Assembly: GCA_921293015.1 (NCBI GenBank) | Contig: OV121097.1 | Coordinates: 26,385,429-26,449,428 of the forward strand | Reading direction: 5' to 3' | Length of the DNA: 64,000 bases | Source of the DNA: Phorcus lineatus | Lineage: Eukaryota; Mollusca; Gastropoda; Trochida; Trochidae | In this document: in pieces, positions 23,915 through 36,309 of the stretch | How the letters are laid out: each line of letters starts with the position of its first letter | Numbering within the stretch: position 1 is the stretch's first letter | Program-made: the position numbers and the translations under genes | The notes under the pieces: model-generated | Database searches by the model: none | Told to the model about the DNA's origin: nothing | The model's input: only the letters and a program-made list of their open reading frames with translations

Positions 23915-25635
23915 ATATGACATTTAAAAAGTAATGATACCACCAACCAGTAAAAGTTATTACATGAATGGTACGTGTAATCACAAAATCTGACAGAATG
24001 TAAAACTGCGGATAAAACATCAGAAATATTATTATGATTTCTCTTTGTCTAATCCAGTAATATGTAAAATAGAATACAAACTTTGTCAGCTATATAGTTA
24101 TTTGTTTGAAATAAAGAACGTCAATAGTATCGCGGTATATTTCTCCTTTAGCGGTACATCGATGCATCATGGACCCTCACGAAATAACTATCCTGCAATA
24201 TTGTCTAAGTGTGTTTTATATCGATGCACTCTCATCGAGTAGAAGACGATACAAACATCGATACCATCGATGAATCGTTACATCACTACACGCTGCCCTT
24301 CTTGTATATTTTCGGGTTTTGTCCTTGTAGGATTTAAATCGACGCTTTCAGAGTACGGTAACACGGCACGCACTGACCGTAAAAACACGTTACGAACTCG
24401 TCTACCGACGTTAAAATGCTGTTTAACGTTACGTGCTGGTTCTCATGGGTCATCAAGAGGAGTTGAGTTATATAAGGAAAAGTAAATTAACATTCCCTCG
24501 AAACCATGTTATCTTATCACTGGCATATTCATCTGCACAGCAGTGATATGGGGAAGTTACAATGCAAATTGGTTTAACTGGGTCATTTTGACGTCATTCG
24601 GTTTTCGGTCTTCTAGGAAAGTCACGTAAAAAATTATTATAATTTATCGTTTTTATAAACTTGACAACAGAGCAAAGTTGACATAAGATATGATGTTATT
24701 AAAATGTTCACATATATGTACAAGTGTAATTTATCATCACATATACTTCTGTTATAAATATCTTAGGGTCGATATGCGTCCTTAATTATATATGAATTGA
24801 ATGAAAATTTAAAACTGCATTTGATTATTTTCTATAATTCACAGAATGCTATAATTTTATTATATAGGTATCGTTACCAATAATTATTATGATAATAAGT
24901 GTTCAAAGAGTAATACTCGGATGATGCATATGACAATAAGTCACGATGTAGGAAAGAGGATGAATTTCTATAGTGCACAATTCACATTCCTATTTTCGCA
25001 GGAGGAAACTGTGAAAAAGAAATGTGTGTAGTTTGTTTTTGAAGGACCCAAGTGTGCAGGCCAATTTTACATTCTCACAATAACAAGGATTTTGGAACAT
25101 TTTTATCAAATATGCTATTCTCAAAAAATCATATTCAGGCCCATATATTCAACTGGAAGAAAATTATGCAACAGCAACTTTTTTTAATTCTCCTATGTTC
25201 TGTATGCGACCTGAGGGTTTCAAGTTATATTAAGATCGCTTCTTCAGAACAACTGCAATACCAAAACAAAATGGAACCATGGTCTCAGTTTCTGCACAGC
25301 GTACTGCCCAGGAAAAGGGACACGTTTTGAGGAAATTATTTGTGCTCATTGGGGTTGCATCAAATACTGAGTTTCATTTTTTGTTGTCTTCAGTAATAAC
25401 TCGAGTAAACAAATGTCGATTTCAACTTCTTCAAATACAAAAAAGTCCATTACAGGAAAGCCTTTTCGACTGTGAAATAACGTTACGTCGATGAATATTT
25501 TTAAAATGGTAATAATGAATGAAATAATGAAATGATAATAATGGTAATAAGAAAAGATTTAGTTGGTTTAAAATCTTCATACATTAGACAACCTGCAAGA
25601 ATCACGTTAATTCTTATATCATGACAGCCATTACA
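23915..25635. other. gene-free stretch
   Basis: Several short plus-strand frames (24045, 24270, 25052, 25279) have no recognisable motif. A somewhat GC-richer segment at 24120-24480 is unexplained and could be old repeat DNA. Confidence 0.35.
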
Positions 25636-25639
25636 GTGA

Positions 25640-25877
25640 GATGAGACGATTAAGGGTTTAATGCCTCTTTCAAGAGTATTTCACTTACATCACGGCAGCT
25701 AATATTATTGCAGAGAGAAAGCCCGCAATACCACTGTGGCCATGTAATACGGTTAAACCTGCGAGCATCGACTGGAACTAGCGAACCATGGGTGGTATTG
25801 CTGTGAAGTTCAGGGTAGCATTGCACACTACCCTTATAATACAGCGTGTAGAACAGTTCTCTACAGCAGACAAAGTT
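25640..25877 (-). mobile_element. tRNA-Arg-derived SINE, copy 4, lacking the tRNA head
   Basis: The minus strand carries the body (TCTGCTGTAGAGAACTGTTC onwards) and the tail with CTCTTGAAAGAGGCATTAAAC. The A and B boxes are absent, so this is a 5'-truncated copy. A short insertion separates AGAACTGTTCTACACGC from the body. Confidence 0.75.
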
Positions 25878-26466
25878 GTCATTGAAAAAACAGGGGTATA
25901 CATTATACTGAGGGCACACAGTGTTTGAATAGTTAGTCGCTCTTATCTAAACCAAACGGCATTAATTACCAACGGGTCTTGCTTGACAGGTTGAGGGAAG
26001 ATATGTCGGGTACAAATATCATTTAGCATGTCAACCAACAAGTGCGATAGCCGCTGTTTGCTTAAGCTTGGCAGAGTGACAATCGGACATTGCTGTGAAA
26101 TTACATGAAGTATAAATGCAAAAATTATCTCTTTAAAAATGTACATTTGTGTAATGATCGTGTGAATTTCAATCAGAGAGAAACGCTGTGAATAACCCTT
26201 CTGTAAGGTCACAGTGACCTTAACCTTTATCACGGATTTTAAACATTAATGAATAGCAATTAATCTTTATCTAAATGTTTATCGCCTCTTGTTGTGCGGA
26301 TATATTGATATACTGGAGGAATATAATTGGGGATATCTGAAAATTCGGAAATTATTAATAATCTTATATTTTACATTGATAACCTAATGAAAGAATAATC
26401 ATAAAATTGACAATTTCCTTAACTTTTTTTTTTTTAAGTATATCTATTCTTCGTGTTTTATCTTTA

Positions 26467-26812
26467 TTTATTACTCTCCCGTTGAAGATACCGCCGTTTA
26501 ATAAATCTACAAAGTTATTACACATTGTGTAATAACATCGCGTGTTGATTGACGTCACATGACGTCACAATCGTTAAACATGACGTCACAATGTTAGCGA
26601 GGCAACGACAATGGCTATCCTGGCGATCTGTATGATTTTTCTTTGATATAATTCAGCGAGTAATAAATAAAATACTAAACTCAGTCCCGTATAATTACAT
26701 TTTTATGAAACTCGTGAATGGTATCGGTATTGAACTCGCTTTCGCTCGTTAAATACCAAACCATACACTCGTTTCATAAATATGTTATTAAACGGGACGT
26801 CGTTTAGTATTC
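26467..26812 (-). repeat. foldback repeat with three TGACGTCA sites, copy II
   Basis: The hairpin at 26675-26812 has ends TACTAAACT..GTTTAGTA and apex CTCGCTTTCGCTCG. On its left side are three perfect TGACGTCA motifs at 26550-26557, 26560-26567 and 26581-26588. Read on the minus strand the order is hairpin, CRE motifs, then a GGTATCTTCAACGGGAGAG end. Copy III at 45.3 kb shares that order and end. Confidence 0.65.
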
Positions 26813-27294
26813 TCTATCTATATACCGAACTCGATGAGATATACGTGATCGTCACTACTTCATATGGGCAGTAGTGTGTACATTAGAAGTAATCCTCTTG
26901 GATACGACGGGATAGGGTAACGGACCATATCGAGTTATGGGTTTTCATTAAGTATCTTCATAAAACCCAAAGTCATTAAACGGCCAGTTCGATTACGTTT
27001 TCAGCGATAAGCTTATGCTGCTAACGAAGCTATTTTTAGATACAGTGCGTCAGCAGTTAAGTAGATCTATAAATAGAATGAGAAAAGTCCCTTCCCATAA
27101 TGCAACGCTGCATGTTTTCACAACATGGCGACAATCACGTTTGTGTCAGCGTGTCGAATGGGTCTGAGGGGTGATGCGGGGTACTTGGTCATGTGCCAGT
27201 GTCAAAAGAGAAGGGACATTGTGACATGTCCACGAATCAATCAAAATGAACATATAAATACAGATGACCATGCGTTTTTTCCTCAATTTCGATC

Positions 27295-30037
27295 ATGGCG
27301 AGCTGTCAGTGCAACAACACTTGTTCTCGGTCAGGAAAACGTGGATCATGTCCTTGTAAGCAGATGAAGAGATATTGCAGCGATCTATGTCAGTGTGGTC
27401 ATTTACTTCCGTGTACAAACCGCGAAGATCAACCGATTGACGGCGACCTGTCCTTTGCGGAGGTAAGTGCGGCGAGTCTTTCTTCCAGAAAACATTACCT
27501 TGTTCACAAGAATCATAATATAATTATCTACTATGAAGGTGGTCCCTATTATCGTGGGTCTTATTGCGTCACATGTATATTTCCCTCTAAATGAGTACAA
27601 TCTAAATATTGTTTCTTGTTTTTAAGCTCTGCACATATATCCTTCCAAAATATGTTAATTAAACTTCTATCTATGGAAAATATAATTTTTGACATAAATA
27701 TAAAAATTCTTATCTGTGTTATGTATTTTATCTGAAGTGTTCCTATTATCAAGGTAATTAATATATAATTAATAATTTATTCTCTGTAGATATAATCACC
27801 AATGTAAGATTATTATTTACAAACTGAATATAAATTGATTTGAAATAAGGATATTAAAAACAATATTTGCAAACCTGTAACAAAAAAATCCTAATAGAAA
27901 TACTCCTCCTCGTAGTTTTACTGAGCAGCCATTTTTGATAAGTGATTTGAACACTATCTTAACAAAATGCTGTTCTTTAACAATAAAAGTACATATAAAA
28001 TATTTGTTACATTGCTCGTGAAAAGTGAGATCCTTGTTTTCACATTTATTGTACCTATAAAATGAAAAGAGAATGTTGCAATCTATTTTGAGATCATTAG
28101 TAACCTATTTTGATATAACGAAAAGGTCATAATTTTAGGATTTGGGTCTTATTTTCGAAATAAAAGTAATTCTTTATTCAACATCTTTGAAACCATCAAT
28201 ACATTTTCCTTTCATATTTTTCTGTTTGTTACCTATCAAACTATTTAAATACAAAATAGAAAAACTCTCAGACAACATTTCGTGAAGACAGGATCGTTTT
28301 TTAATTAATTGCAAATGAAGTGAATGCTTCATGAAGGAAAATGAAACTCAACATTTCAGATCACTAAAAATGTGAGAAAATATTACTCAAAATTAAAAAA
28401 AAAAGTTTTTGAATGCCTCAGTATTTAGTTTATTCATCTATGATGTGCTTTGCAAATACAAATATTCCTTGAAGACTTTGGAGACTTGAATGAGTTTACC
28501 ACGATAATAGGGTTACCACGATAACAGGGTCACTAGCCATACCCTTTATCAAGTCATATATGTGCTGATTCATAAATTATAGGCATACATTTGAAAAATG
28601 TATTAGTTCATTCCAATTATTATGACTTTGTATACGAAACATTACTATCACATAATGTAGAATATCAAAATATTTCATATTCGTAAATAGTTATTTTTAT
28701 TATAAATATTCACTTCTTGCTTTGCTCTGGTATTCCGTTTGACATAAACTTTTTTATTATTATTTTTTTTTCATTTTAGTTTGTGAGGAACCAAGAAGGA
28801 AACTATAGGCAGAGAAAGGTTTGTTTTTTCATGATACATGGTTATATTAATGTAATGTTATATCTTATATATTGCCCTATATATTTGATTTGGACAATAA
28901 CATATAGCATATTGGCATATTTAAAAAGCATCTTCAACAGAATTAACCTAAATGAAGTTAAGATATATGTTTTCGTTAATAGTGACTATATCTAAAATTA
29001 TGATCCTGTTTGCAGAGGTTTCTACCGCTGGATGTACCAGAGATTCCCACCAAAGTCCGCAAACAATCGAAAATACCAATTCCTTCTACCGCCTCCAAAA
29101 TCAAGCCAGCGTCTTCAAAACTACCTGCACCTGCAAGATCTAAAGTCAAGTCTGCATCTGCATCAGCCAAGAAATCGGCCAAGACATCTTCCAAGCCTGC
29201 ATCGGCCAAGACATCTGCCAAGCCTACATCTACCACCTCGGAACTAACACCTGAAAGCTTGTTGAAAGTCCAGGTAACCTATTATCAGTTTTAATTTCTC
29301 ACATCTGTGAGTAGTAAGTTGCTTTCAATTGTTATATGTGTAAGTTTTAGGAATTAATTATCATGTACACATGTTATTGTATATGATATTTCTCAACAAA
29401 GACGAGTGTCAAATCAATTATCCCAGCTCATAATCAATTGTGACATCGAATTGATTAATGCAAACCTTGGTCAGTACATTACCATTACCAACATCTGATT
29501 CTTGAATTTTTTGTATTTATTTTGATATTACAATTGCAGAAGTACATTGACGGTTTGGACGAGGTAGCGAAAAGGGAGCTACTGACTAAGATGATCTTGC
29601 GGGATGACACAGCACTTCAGACAGCAGTATCAGCCTTTGATGATCCGGATCCCCAGCCCCCTGCAGACCAAGCTCCAGTTAGGTGGTGTCATTGTGGGAA
29701 TTGCAAGCCAATGCCCACAGAAGCCGAGAACAGGTGTTGTGTAAAGAGGGGAGGACAGTGTGTTACAACTAAAGAAAAGTTCAATCGTGTTGTTATGGAT
29801 GAAGATGTTCTCGACGCAGCCGGAGCCTACAGGAACGATTTATATGCCTACGACCATGTGAGAAATAATCGTATGTTTCGACACACAGCATACAGACAAT
29901 TCATCCTGATGACATACGGTGTTTTGCGTGCTGGACAAAGAAAAGTTGTCCCTTCATGCGTGGTTTTAGCAATCAGACAACGTTACCCCTCTACAGATGG
30001 ACAATACACAGGCTTTCGTTCAGCGCCTCTTATTTAA
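27295..30037 (+). CDS. Cys-rich plus P2X7-receptor C-terminal (ballast) domain protein, 320 aa
   Basis: Exons 27295-27462, 28780-28818, 29016-29273 and 29540-30037. All three introns are phase 0 with GT/AG borders. Residues 1-56 form a Cys-rich segment (CQCNNTC, GSCPCKQ, CSDLCQCG) like CXC/CRC-type zinc modules. Residues 70-155 are basic and low-complexity with repeated SAK, PASAK and TSAK, probably disordered. The last exon carries WCHCGNCKPMPTE at about 204-216, then CCVKRGGQC, AYRQFILMTYGVL and a PSCVVLAIRQRYP end. This is the Zn-binding ballast domain found at the C-terminus of vertebrate P2X7 receptors and in many soluble invertebrate proteins. No P2X channel domain is present, so a receptor role is not implied. 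AATAAA lies at 30363. The gene faces the AT-hook gene inside a shared inverted-repeat block. Confidence 0.85.
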
Positions 30038-31227
30038 TTTGTTATGTTCAAACAAAGAGTAGCCAAAAATAGATGTGATCCATCAAATATAATTGAATCC
30101 AGTACATGGATATTTTATCATGCACAACAAATGTGATAAAATGGTATTCTAGAAGTTGGTAGTACAGTGAAGACAAGACATTTTATGGAGTGTCAACTTT
30201 TTTATTTATTCGTATGTATATAAGAATAGAATCTTCATTTGTATATATGTATTAATCTTCATATGTATATAAGAATAGATTATTCAAAGGACTTGCATAT
30301 TCTTACAAAGTTAATGATTTTTTCTGTGTACGTATATATATTTATTCACATCTCCTATGTGTAATAAAACCACAACATCTAAATATATCAATAAATAAAG
30401 CTAGCATACACTGTCCTGAGCTAGATTTACAGGTCTATTTATAAAACAACTTTATCATAAATGATCGCTAAATGTGCACATAAAACATGATCATATTATG
30501 TCATGGATTTTGTCTGGGACAGATTGTTGTGTATAAAAAGTAAGACAAAGGTAGATTTCATCATGTTCAGTCTATGTAATACAACAGCACATGTACATAC
30601 ACAAGCTTATTCATATTTAATATGTAATTAAACCCAGACCATGTATATTCATTCTCAGGTGAGCTCAGCATTGAACAGGTTATGTTATGGAAGCACAATT
30701 TTATAATAGGACATTTTGTTCACAGCTACGAGTTACCATGTGGTAATGTTAAATATATCATTTTCTTTTGATGTACATGTATATGTTTTGTATATGACCT
30801 ATATCATATATAATAAAACTAGTGTAACAAAATTTATACAATGAGATAATCAACATTATTTCAAGAAAATAACTACTGACAGCCAGATATATCTTGAATG
30901 TGTCAATACAATGTGATATTATTACAACACTTCAATATGTCAACTACATTGACGACCATATACATGAACAAACTTTTAATCATATACAATGAAACCACAG
31001 TATAAAAATATTTTTATACAATGAGATAATGTTTCATGAAAATAACTACGGACAGCCAGATATATCTTGAATGTGGATGTGTACATAAAATGTGATATTA
31101 TTACAACACTTCAATATGTCAACTACATTGACGACCATGTACATGAAAAAACTTTTAAACAAATTTAATAAAGTTTGAGAGACAGCAAATTATTTGTTTC
31201 ATTATTTCAATTGATCTGATCATGTTT
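30038..31227. repeat. intergenic spacer between convergent genes with a 150-bp direct duplication
   Basis: Segments at about 30832-30980 and 31011-31157 are near-identical direct copies (TTTATACAATGAGATAAT, ACAGCCAGATATATCTTGAA, TTGACGACCAT in both) offset by about 179 bp. Both strands carry AATAAA or TTTATT motifs, serving the 3' ends of the two genes. Confidence 0.7.
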
Positions 31228-33228
31228 CTAGAACCTTGATTTTTGTTTTGCTACAAGTTCTGATTTTGGGGGACACGGAATCTTTGCTATTGACCTTGAG
31301 ATTCTTCTGGGGTCATCCTCTCTTGGTTGTGCTTTCCTGTTTGTTGGGAGAGGGTCCTTGACCTTCTCCTCAAAGATCATGCACTGTAGGTCATATTTGT
31401 AGGAGTACCCCTTGTCGATCTTTAGAGGTCTTGTGCTCCAACTCTTTGCACGTTTGCTGTATCTTGGTTTCTGTCTGAAATTATGAATTGAAACTTAATA
31501 AAAACTAGAAATGAAAATAGTTGAAACTTAAAAAAAAAATAGAAATGAAAATGTGCAAAACATAAAATGTGATTTGATTATTTATTTCAAAAGAGATAGT
31601 ACTAGAAAACTAACAAACCTTGAATCACCATTTTCGTCCACAAGATCAGGTCTGTGCACATGATGATTGAAGTCAATGGCGGCTAGCAGATTTCGTGCAC
31701 GATAACCAGGGAACCTGTTGCAAATAAGAATAAAATTAGTTAAAAATGGAAAATAAAAGATTAGAGAAATGTTTATCCACATGCAGAAACTATGTGAATT
31801 CATGTGAACAATACAATTGACAATAGGAATATTTCCAGATTTGTAACATAAACATACTCATTGCATGATGTAGGAACATCGTCAGTTTGCATGTCACTGG
31901 TAGGAGAACTCGGCATAGATATCAATGACAGATCTGAAAATTAGAAATCATTAGGTGATCATTAGGTAATATAATCATGTATGGCCATATATAGATTCAT
32001 AAAAAATTAATTTCTGTCAAGGGCATAGAAACAGAATTTCTGTAATAAACATCTCCATGTTCATACTTTCTGTAAGGACCATAAACTAAATCATAAATTG
32101 GGAGGTAATTCAGAGGTAATTACTGAGATCTGTTGAAAATAATAAACTGAACAAAAGCAACAAAGCTCTGATAGTATCAATGAACGCTCTGACATCTAAA
32201 CAAAACTCTGGTGTTGTGAACAAGGCCGAAGGCCCTGACATCATCAAACAATGCTTATATGACATAATTGATGGGAGTGAAATATATCCTCAGCAAATCT
32301 CAGATATTCATAACTGTTTAAAATTAATGTTATTGATATATGCTTGATATCAGGAAAGACCTCTCTAGCATCTATATTGTATTTTATACCTTTGAAAATG
32401 TCAATACCCACCAGCAACATTTGATATGATATCCAAATCTCGGTTTTTCTGAGGTGTGCTCACTGTTGGGAGCTTGAGACATTCTTGTTGGGGGGTTCTG
32501 TCCCACGGATCCCCCAGCATCTCAGGTGCTGGCAGGTCTGTTTTGGAACTGCAAATTACAACAATAATTGAATCAGTTAGTATACATATATGGACTATAA
32601 GGAAAAGGACATGAAAGACATTCAGTTTCATCAATATTATCAAAGTTGGAGATGATAAGCTCTAAAATGCTAAACAATATATGCCAGCATTAAAATTGAA
32701 TTCTTACAATAATACTTGAATTATATTTATTTATTCGTTTCAATTAGTATTACTTATGGCTGAAATAAAATTATGATATATATGAACTTCAAATGTGTAT
32801 TTCCTTACTATGCAGTAATAATTTTGGTTGAACCTATCTTTTCAATGCCCATCAAATTTTGACAACTACTGTACAGTACAGTTCCCTTCATTTTTTTCAA
32901 AAACAGTCACTCCTTTATGAAATCATGGAATTGACATGTTGATAAAAGCAATTTCATCCAGAGAAATAACCATGTTTATATTAGCCTATCATGTGAACAA
33001 CAGTAAAAACAGTTGTACTTACTTGCAGTCACATGTCAACTCATGGTTGTCAAGCAAATGCTTTGCCAGTTCAAAGTCCGTAAATTTCAGTGCCGATTTC
33101 AGGTCTTTCCATTTTTGAGCAAGGTCTCCCAAATAAATCCGCTTGGCATTTCTCTCTTGTTGTCGTCTCGCAGGCGAATTTCCATCGTACTTTCGCGGTC
33201 GCCCTCGACTTCGCACAACTTCACTCAT
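31228..33228 (-). CDS. AT-hook protein, 253 aa, paired with the P2X7-ballast gene
   Basis: Exons 33023-33228, 32412-32548, 31858-31933, 31619-31714 and 31228-31474 total 762 nt and join in phase (exit phases 2, 1, 2 and 2) with GT/AG borders. Residues 6-13 are RSRGRPRK, an AT-hook. A basic region and a short helical segment follow (YLGDLAQKWKDLKSALKF, then FELAKHLLDNHEL), the layout of many invertebrate and fish proteins of unknown function that begin RPRKY. The middle is Ser/Thr/Pro-rich, and the last exon is basic (KPRYSKRAKSW, DDPRRISRS). I infer a DNA-binding protein, possibly recognising the element's own ends. The donor of exon 2 (GTGGGT) is the weakest junction. Confidence 0.75.
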
Positions 33229-33950
33229 AGTAAAACTCTTCTTTTTTAAGAAAGATATCTAAGTTACTTCACATAAAGTTTTTAATGTACGGAAAACTGC
33301 AGCACTGTGAGTAATTTGGAGTGCGATAGTCTGGACGAATCTTTGTTTATATTGGGAAGCCGGAGCGAAGCCACTTTTCTCCTCAGTGTCATATTGATTG
33401 AGCTTAGCCATTTGAGATGTCATAATTAGTTATGCAAACATTATTTACATTATTAATCCCCAACAATCAAAACATCCAAGTAACTACAAGGTTACTACAA
33501 CGCAGATCAATCATGCAGCGGACAACAATCTAATGGCCGCCATGATCGCAATAGAGTTAAGCCCCTTGGTAGTGCTGGTCAGTGGCTTCGATTGTTTTCG
33601 CTATTTTTTTCAGTTTGAAGGACGGATTACAACTAATTACCAAACATGAAAAAGTTGTAAACACAGAAAATAGAAAACAAATCGAATATATAAAAAAGTT
33701 ACGTGTCGCGTGCAAAAGGGAATTCCCTCCCGAATATTTGTGGAACAGAAAATACCCGGTCGAACTGGCCGTTTAATGACGATATGGTTGCGACATAAGG
33801 GTTTGATGTTCCTTCAAATGCCACAATCAGAATGTGCATGGTCGAGCGCGATCGTTACAGCAATGAAGAACTTGGTGTATTTTGTATGGCTTTTGTTTAA
33901 GTTTTGACTAAATCAGGTGTATCAAAAGCTTCTAATTGATACAATCAAGT

Positions 33951-34228
33951 CACAGGCGCCAAACTCTGGATGTACAATTTATGGTAAGTATTTATATATG
34001 TAGCTATATAACATAAACAAGGTATGACACAGTCGTGTCTGCAAGGGGACCGGAAATGATTATACTGGTTTCCTAGCTCGATTACCCTGTGTAAACTTCG
34101 TAGACAGATCCCAGTTCCCATTTCCGGTCCCCTTGCAGACACGACTGTGTCACACCTTGTTTATGTTATATAGCTACATGTATATATACTTACATGATAT
34201 TGTAAATGGTAGGTCTGGCGCCTGTGAG
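33951..34228. mobile_element. MITE with about 110-bp inverted repeats
   Basis: Left arm starts CACAGGCGCC and contains GACACAGTCGTGTCTGCAAG. The right arm is its inverse, ending GGCGCCTGTG. About 110 bp at each end pair, leaving a 60-bp loop. Non-coding; frames here are shadows of the palindrome. TCAAGT lies next to both ends. Confidence 0.75.
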
Positions 34229-35045
34229 TCAAGTATCTAGACTAGGGATTTTGAGGAAATTAGGGCATGCACTTTTTTGGCATAAAAGCTGACAGGTATA
34301 AAGGAATAAAGGATTACATGAACGTATTCGACTCAGCACTCAGGAGACAAAGAGAGGTCTTTTCTTACTCTTATATGCTTGAAAAAGGCAAACAAACGAT
34401 GTAACGTTTACATTTGTGCACAAACATTGCCAACTATTTGTTTAGTTTGTCAAACACGTGTTTTACTTGCACTAATTCGTGTGAGAGAATCTTTTGAGTG
34501 TAAAACACAATGGGCGTTTTGTTAAACATAGCCATCTTCAAACTATCAAGAATATATATGCATCTTATTCGTTTGAATTAGTGAGTTGGACTTGGATGTA
34601 AACATTTCACTTTATTCAGATGTAGCAAAGACAAACGTATTACCGCAAAAATAAATTAAACATAAACGTAAGAACAACTTGATATGACTTGTAAATGTAT
34701 CGCACACGTGTGTAAAGACAGAGAAAATGTATGATACTGCATAATGAATGAATCATTTTCCACACAATATGATTCATATTTTACACAAAGCTTATGTACG
34801 ATAACACTGGACATACAATATGGCGGCATGCTCTCAAGCAAAGATATTCTGTATAATTTCCTTTTACAATGATCGTGACGATGCAAAAATGGTATGACGT
34901 TACAACCCCTCAGTTAACGCATTTAGGGCCACAAAATCATGCAATATACAAAATAGTTTTGGTTTTCAATGCGATATCACTTATTTCTTATATGAATGGA
35001 TTATTTACGTCTCTCTGATTGGCCTACTTGGTCACATGACAGCAA
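34229..35045. other. gene-free stretch
   Basis: AT-rich DNA with no recognised exon. The minus frame at 34656-34886 has no motif. Confidence 0.35.
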
Positions 35046-35355
35046 TGACGTCAAGCGATGTCAACCTGTGTTGATCGCGAGAGGTTGATATAACAATCCA
35101 AACACCTCCGGTGGATAAAAATAGCTTTCGAAAATCACGATGTACCGGAAATACCAGAAGAATGGTAATTCAAGACCTAATTCATATAATAAAACAATTA
35201 TAGACTTCAAACTCGGTTGATCCAATGATTTATCGACCTTGGACATGTGATATTCACCTCGGCTTCGCCTCTGTGAATATCACACGTCCAATGTCGACTT
35301 CGCCTCTGTGAATATCACACGTCCAAGGTCGATAAATCATTGGATCAACCTCACT
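35046..35355. repeat. foldback hairpin with one TGACGTCA upstream and an internal duplication
   Basis: TGACGTCA at 35046-35053. The hairpin at 35205-35355 has arms TTGATCCAATGATTTATCGA and its inverse. Its centre holds TTCGCCTCTGTGAATATCAC twice (35262-35287 and 35299-35324), a recent tandem duplication within the apex. Confidence 0.6.
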
Positions 35356-36309
35356 CGAAGACAATAATTGTTTAAAGTCATATGTATTTGTATTCCCCGT
35401 TGTACACGTACAAAGTGGAAGAAGCAGAAGTCGTAGTTTTCGGTAAAGTAGTGTTTTCAGAATAATTATTATTTCGTTATTTCAATCAATTATATCATTA
35501 ATATTTCGTTATTCAAATCAACATAAGACTAACAGAAACGTAGGTATAGATTAAGTTAAAAAAGTGACACCCAAAAATAAGCCCGAGGAACGAATTAATG
35601 GTTCTATTCAAATGAGGCTGATAATAAACCTTTTACTTATTTTACCTGACCCGTTAGTCATTTAAAGATCTAGCTAATGATGATCATGGTTGGGAGTGAG
35701 TTACAAAAATACTTGCAAATCAATTAAATGGCAGGCTTCCCTACGTTAAATGATGTTTAAACAATGATACAACGCGTTTTGTACCGTGAAGCCTTCCCGT
35801 CACCGTGGAATGTCTGTTGTTGGTTGGTTTTTGGCGTTCCTCTTGTAATCAGAACAAGACATTTCTCTGTTTAACATTTAATTGTGACCCCACTTTCCCT
35901 CTGCATCTTGATCAGGAGCTATGTTCGTGTTCCGCGGATACAGGTATATCCTGGTCGTTTTTAATTGACAGCGTTAGGGTCTATAAATTCCTAGACACTC
36001 AGGAAGCCTGAAATGGGTGTTTATGTTTCGAAGAAGATAGTGACTTAAGAAAACAGACATAGGATTGGATAGAAATCACCGGGGATTTTTTTCAACGACT
36101 TACACTTGTAACGGGTGATACATTCCAACAATTACTCCAATAAAAGACAACTGAGTCATTTATATCATTCACACCTCACCAGGAGTTTTGCTTTGAAAGT
36201 CACGTCCACTAGCATTCATAGTTCAGCTTTTAGGAACGTCTGTTTTTTAGCATAAGCGTTTAACGTCGTTACTACTTTATCGCCATTAGTAACCTTAAAA
36301 AAGGAAGCT
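35356..36309. promoter_or_regulatory. upstream region of the VWA/chitin-binding gene
   Basis: About 950 bp directly 5' of the start codon at 36310. No definite TATA box or repeat; the promoter is placed here only by position. Confidence 0.3.

Larger units (their letters stand above)
26972..33780. mobile_element. candidate two-gene transposon with TTAA-containing inverted repeats
   Basis: A 21-bp perfect inverted repeat bounds the block: left 26972-26992 and right 33760-33780. Each arm is GTCA, TTAA, then ACGGCCAGTTCGA reading inward. Within it are two convergent, phase-consistent multi-exon genes (27295-30037 plus; 31228-33228 minus), and no other gene. If TTAA is the duplicated target, Kolobok or piggyBac-type insertion would be implied, but no such transposase domain is visible, so assignment is open. 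Outside the left arm a 33-bp hairpin (GGGTTTT..AAAACCC) separates it from CGATATGGT wording that also abuts the right arm, so the true termini may extend further. Confidence 0.55.

Noticed and set aside
28976..29236. 86-aa minus-strand frame rich in Asp, Ala and Leu
   Set aside because: Antisense shadow of the low-complexity Ser/Ala/Lys exon of the P2X7-ballast gene.
27295..30037. P2X7 purinoceptor gene
   Set aside because: Only the C-terminal ballast domain is present; no transmembrane or ATP-binding region exists in the gene.
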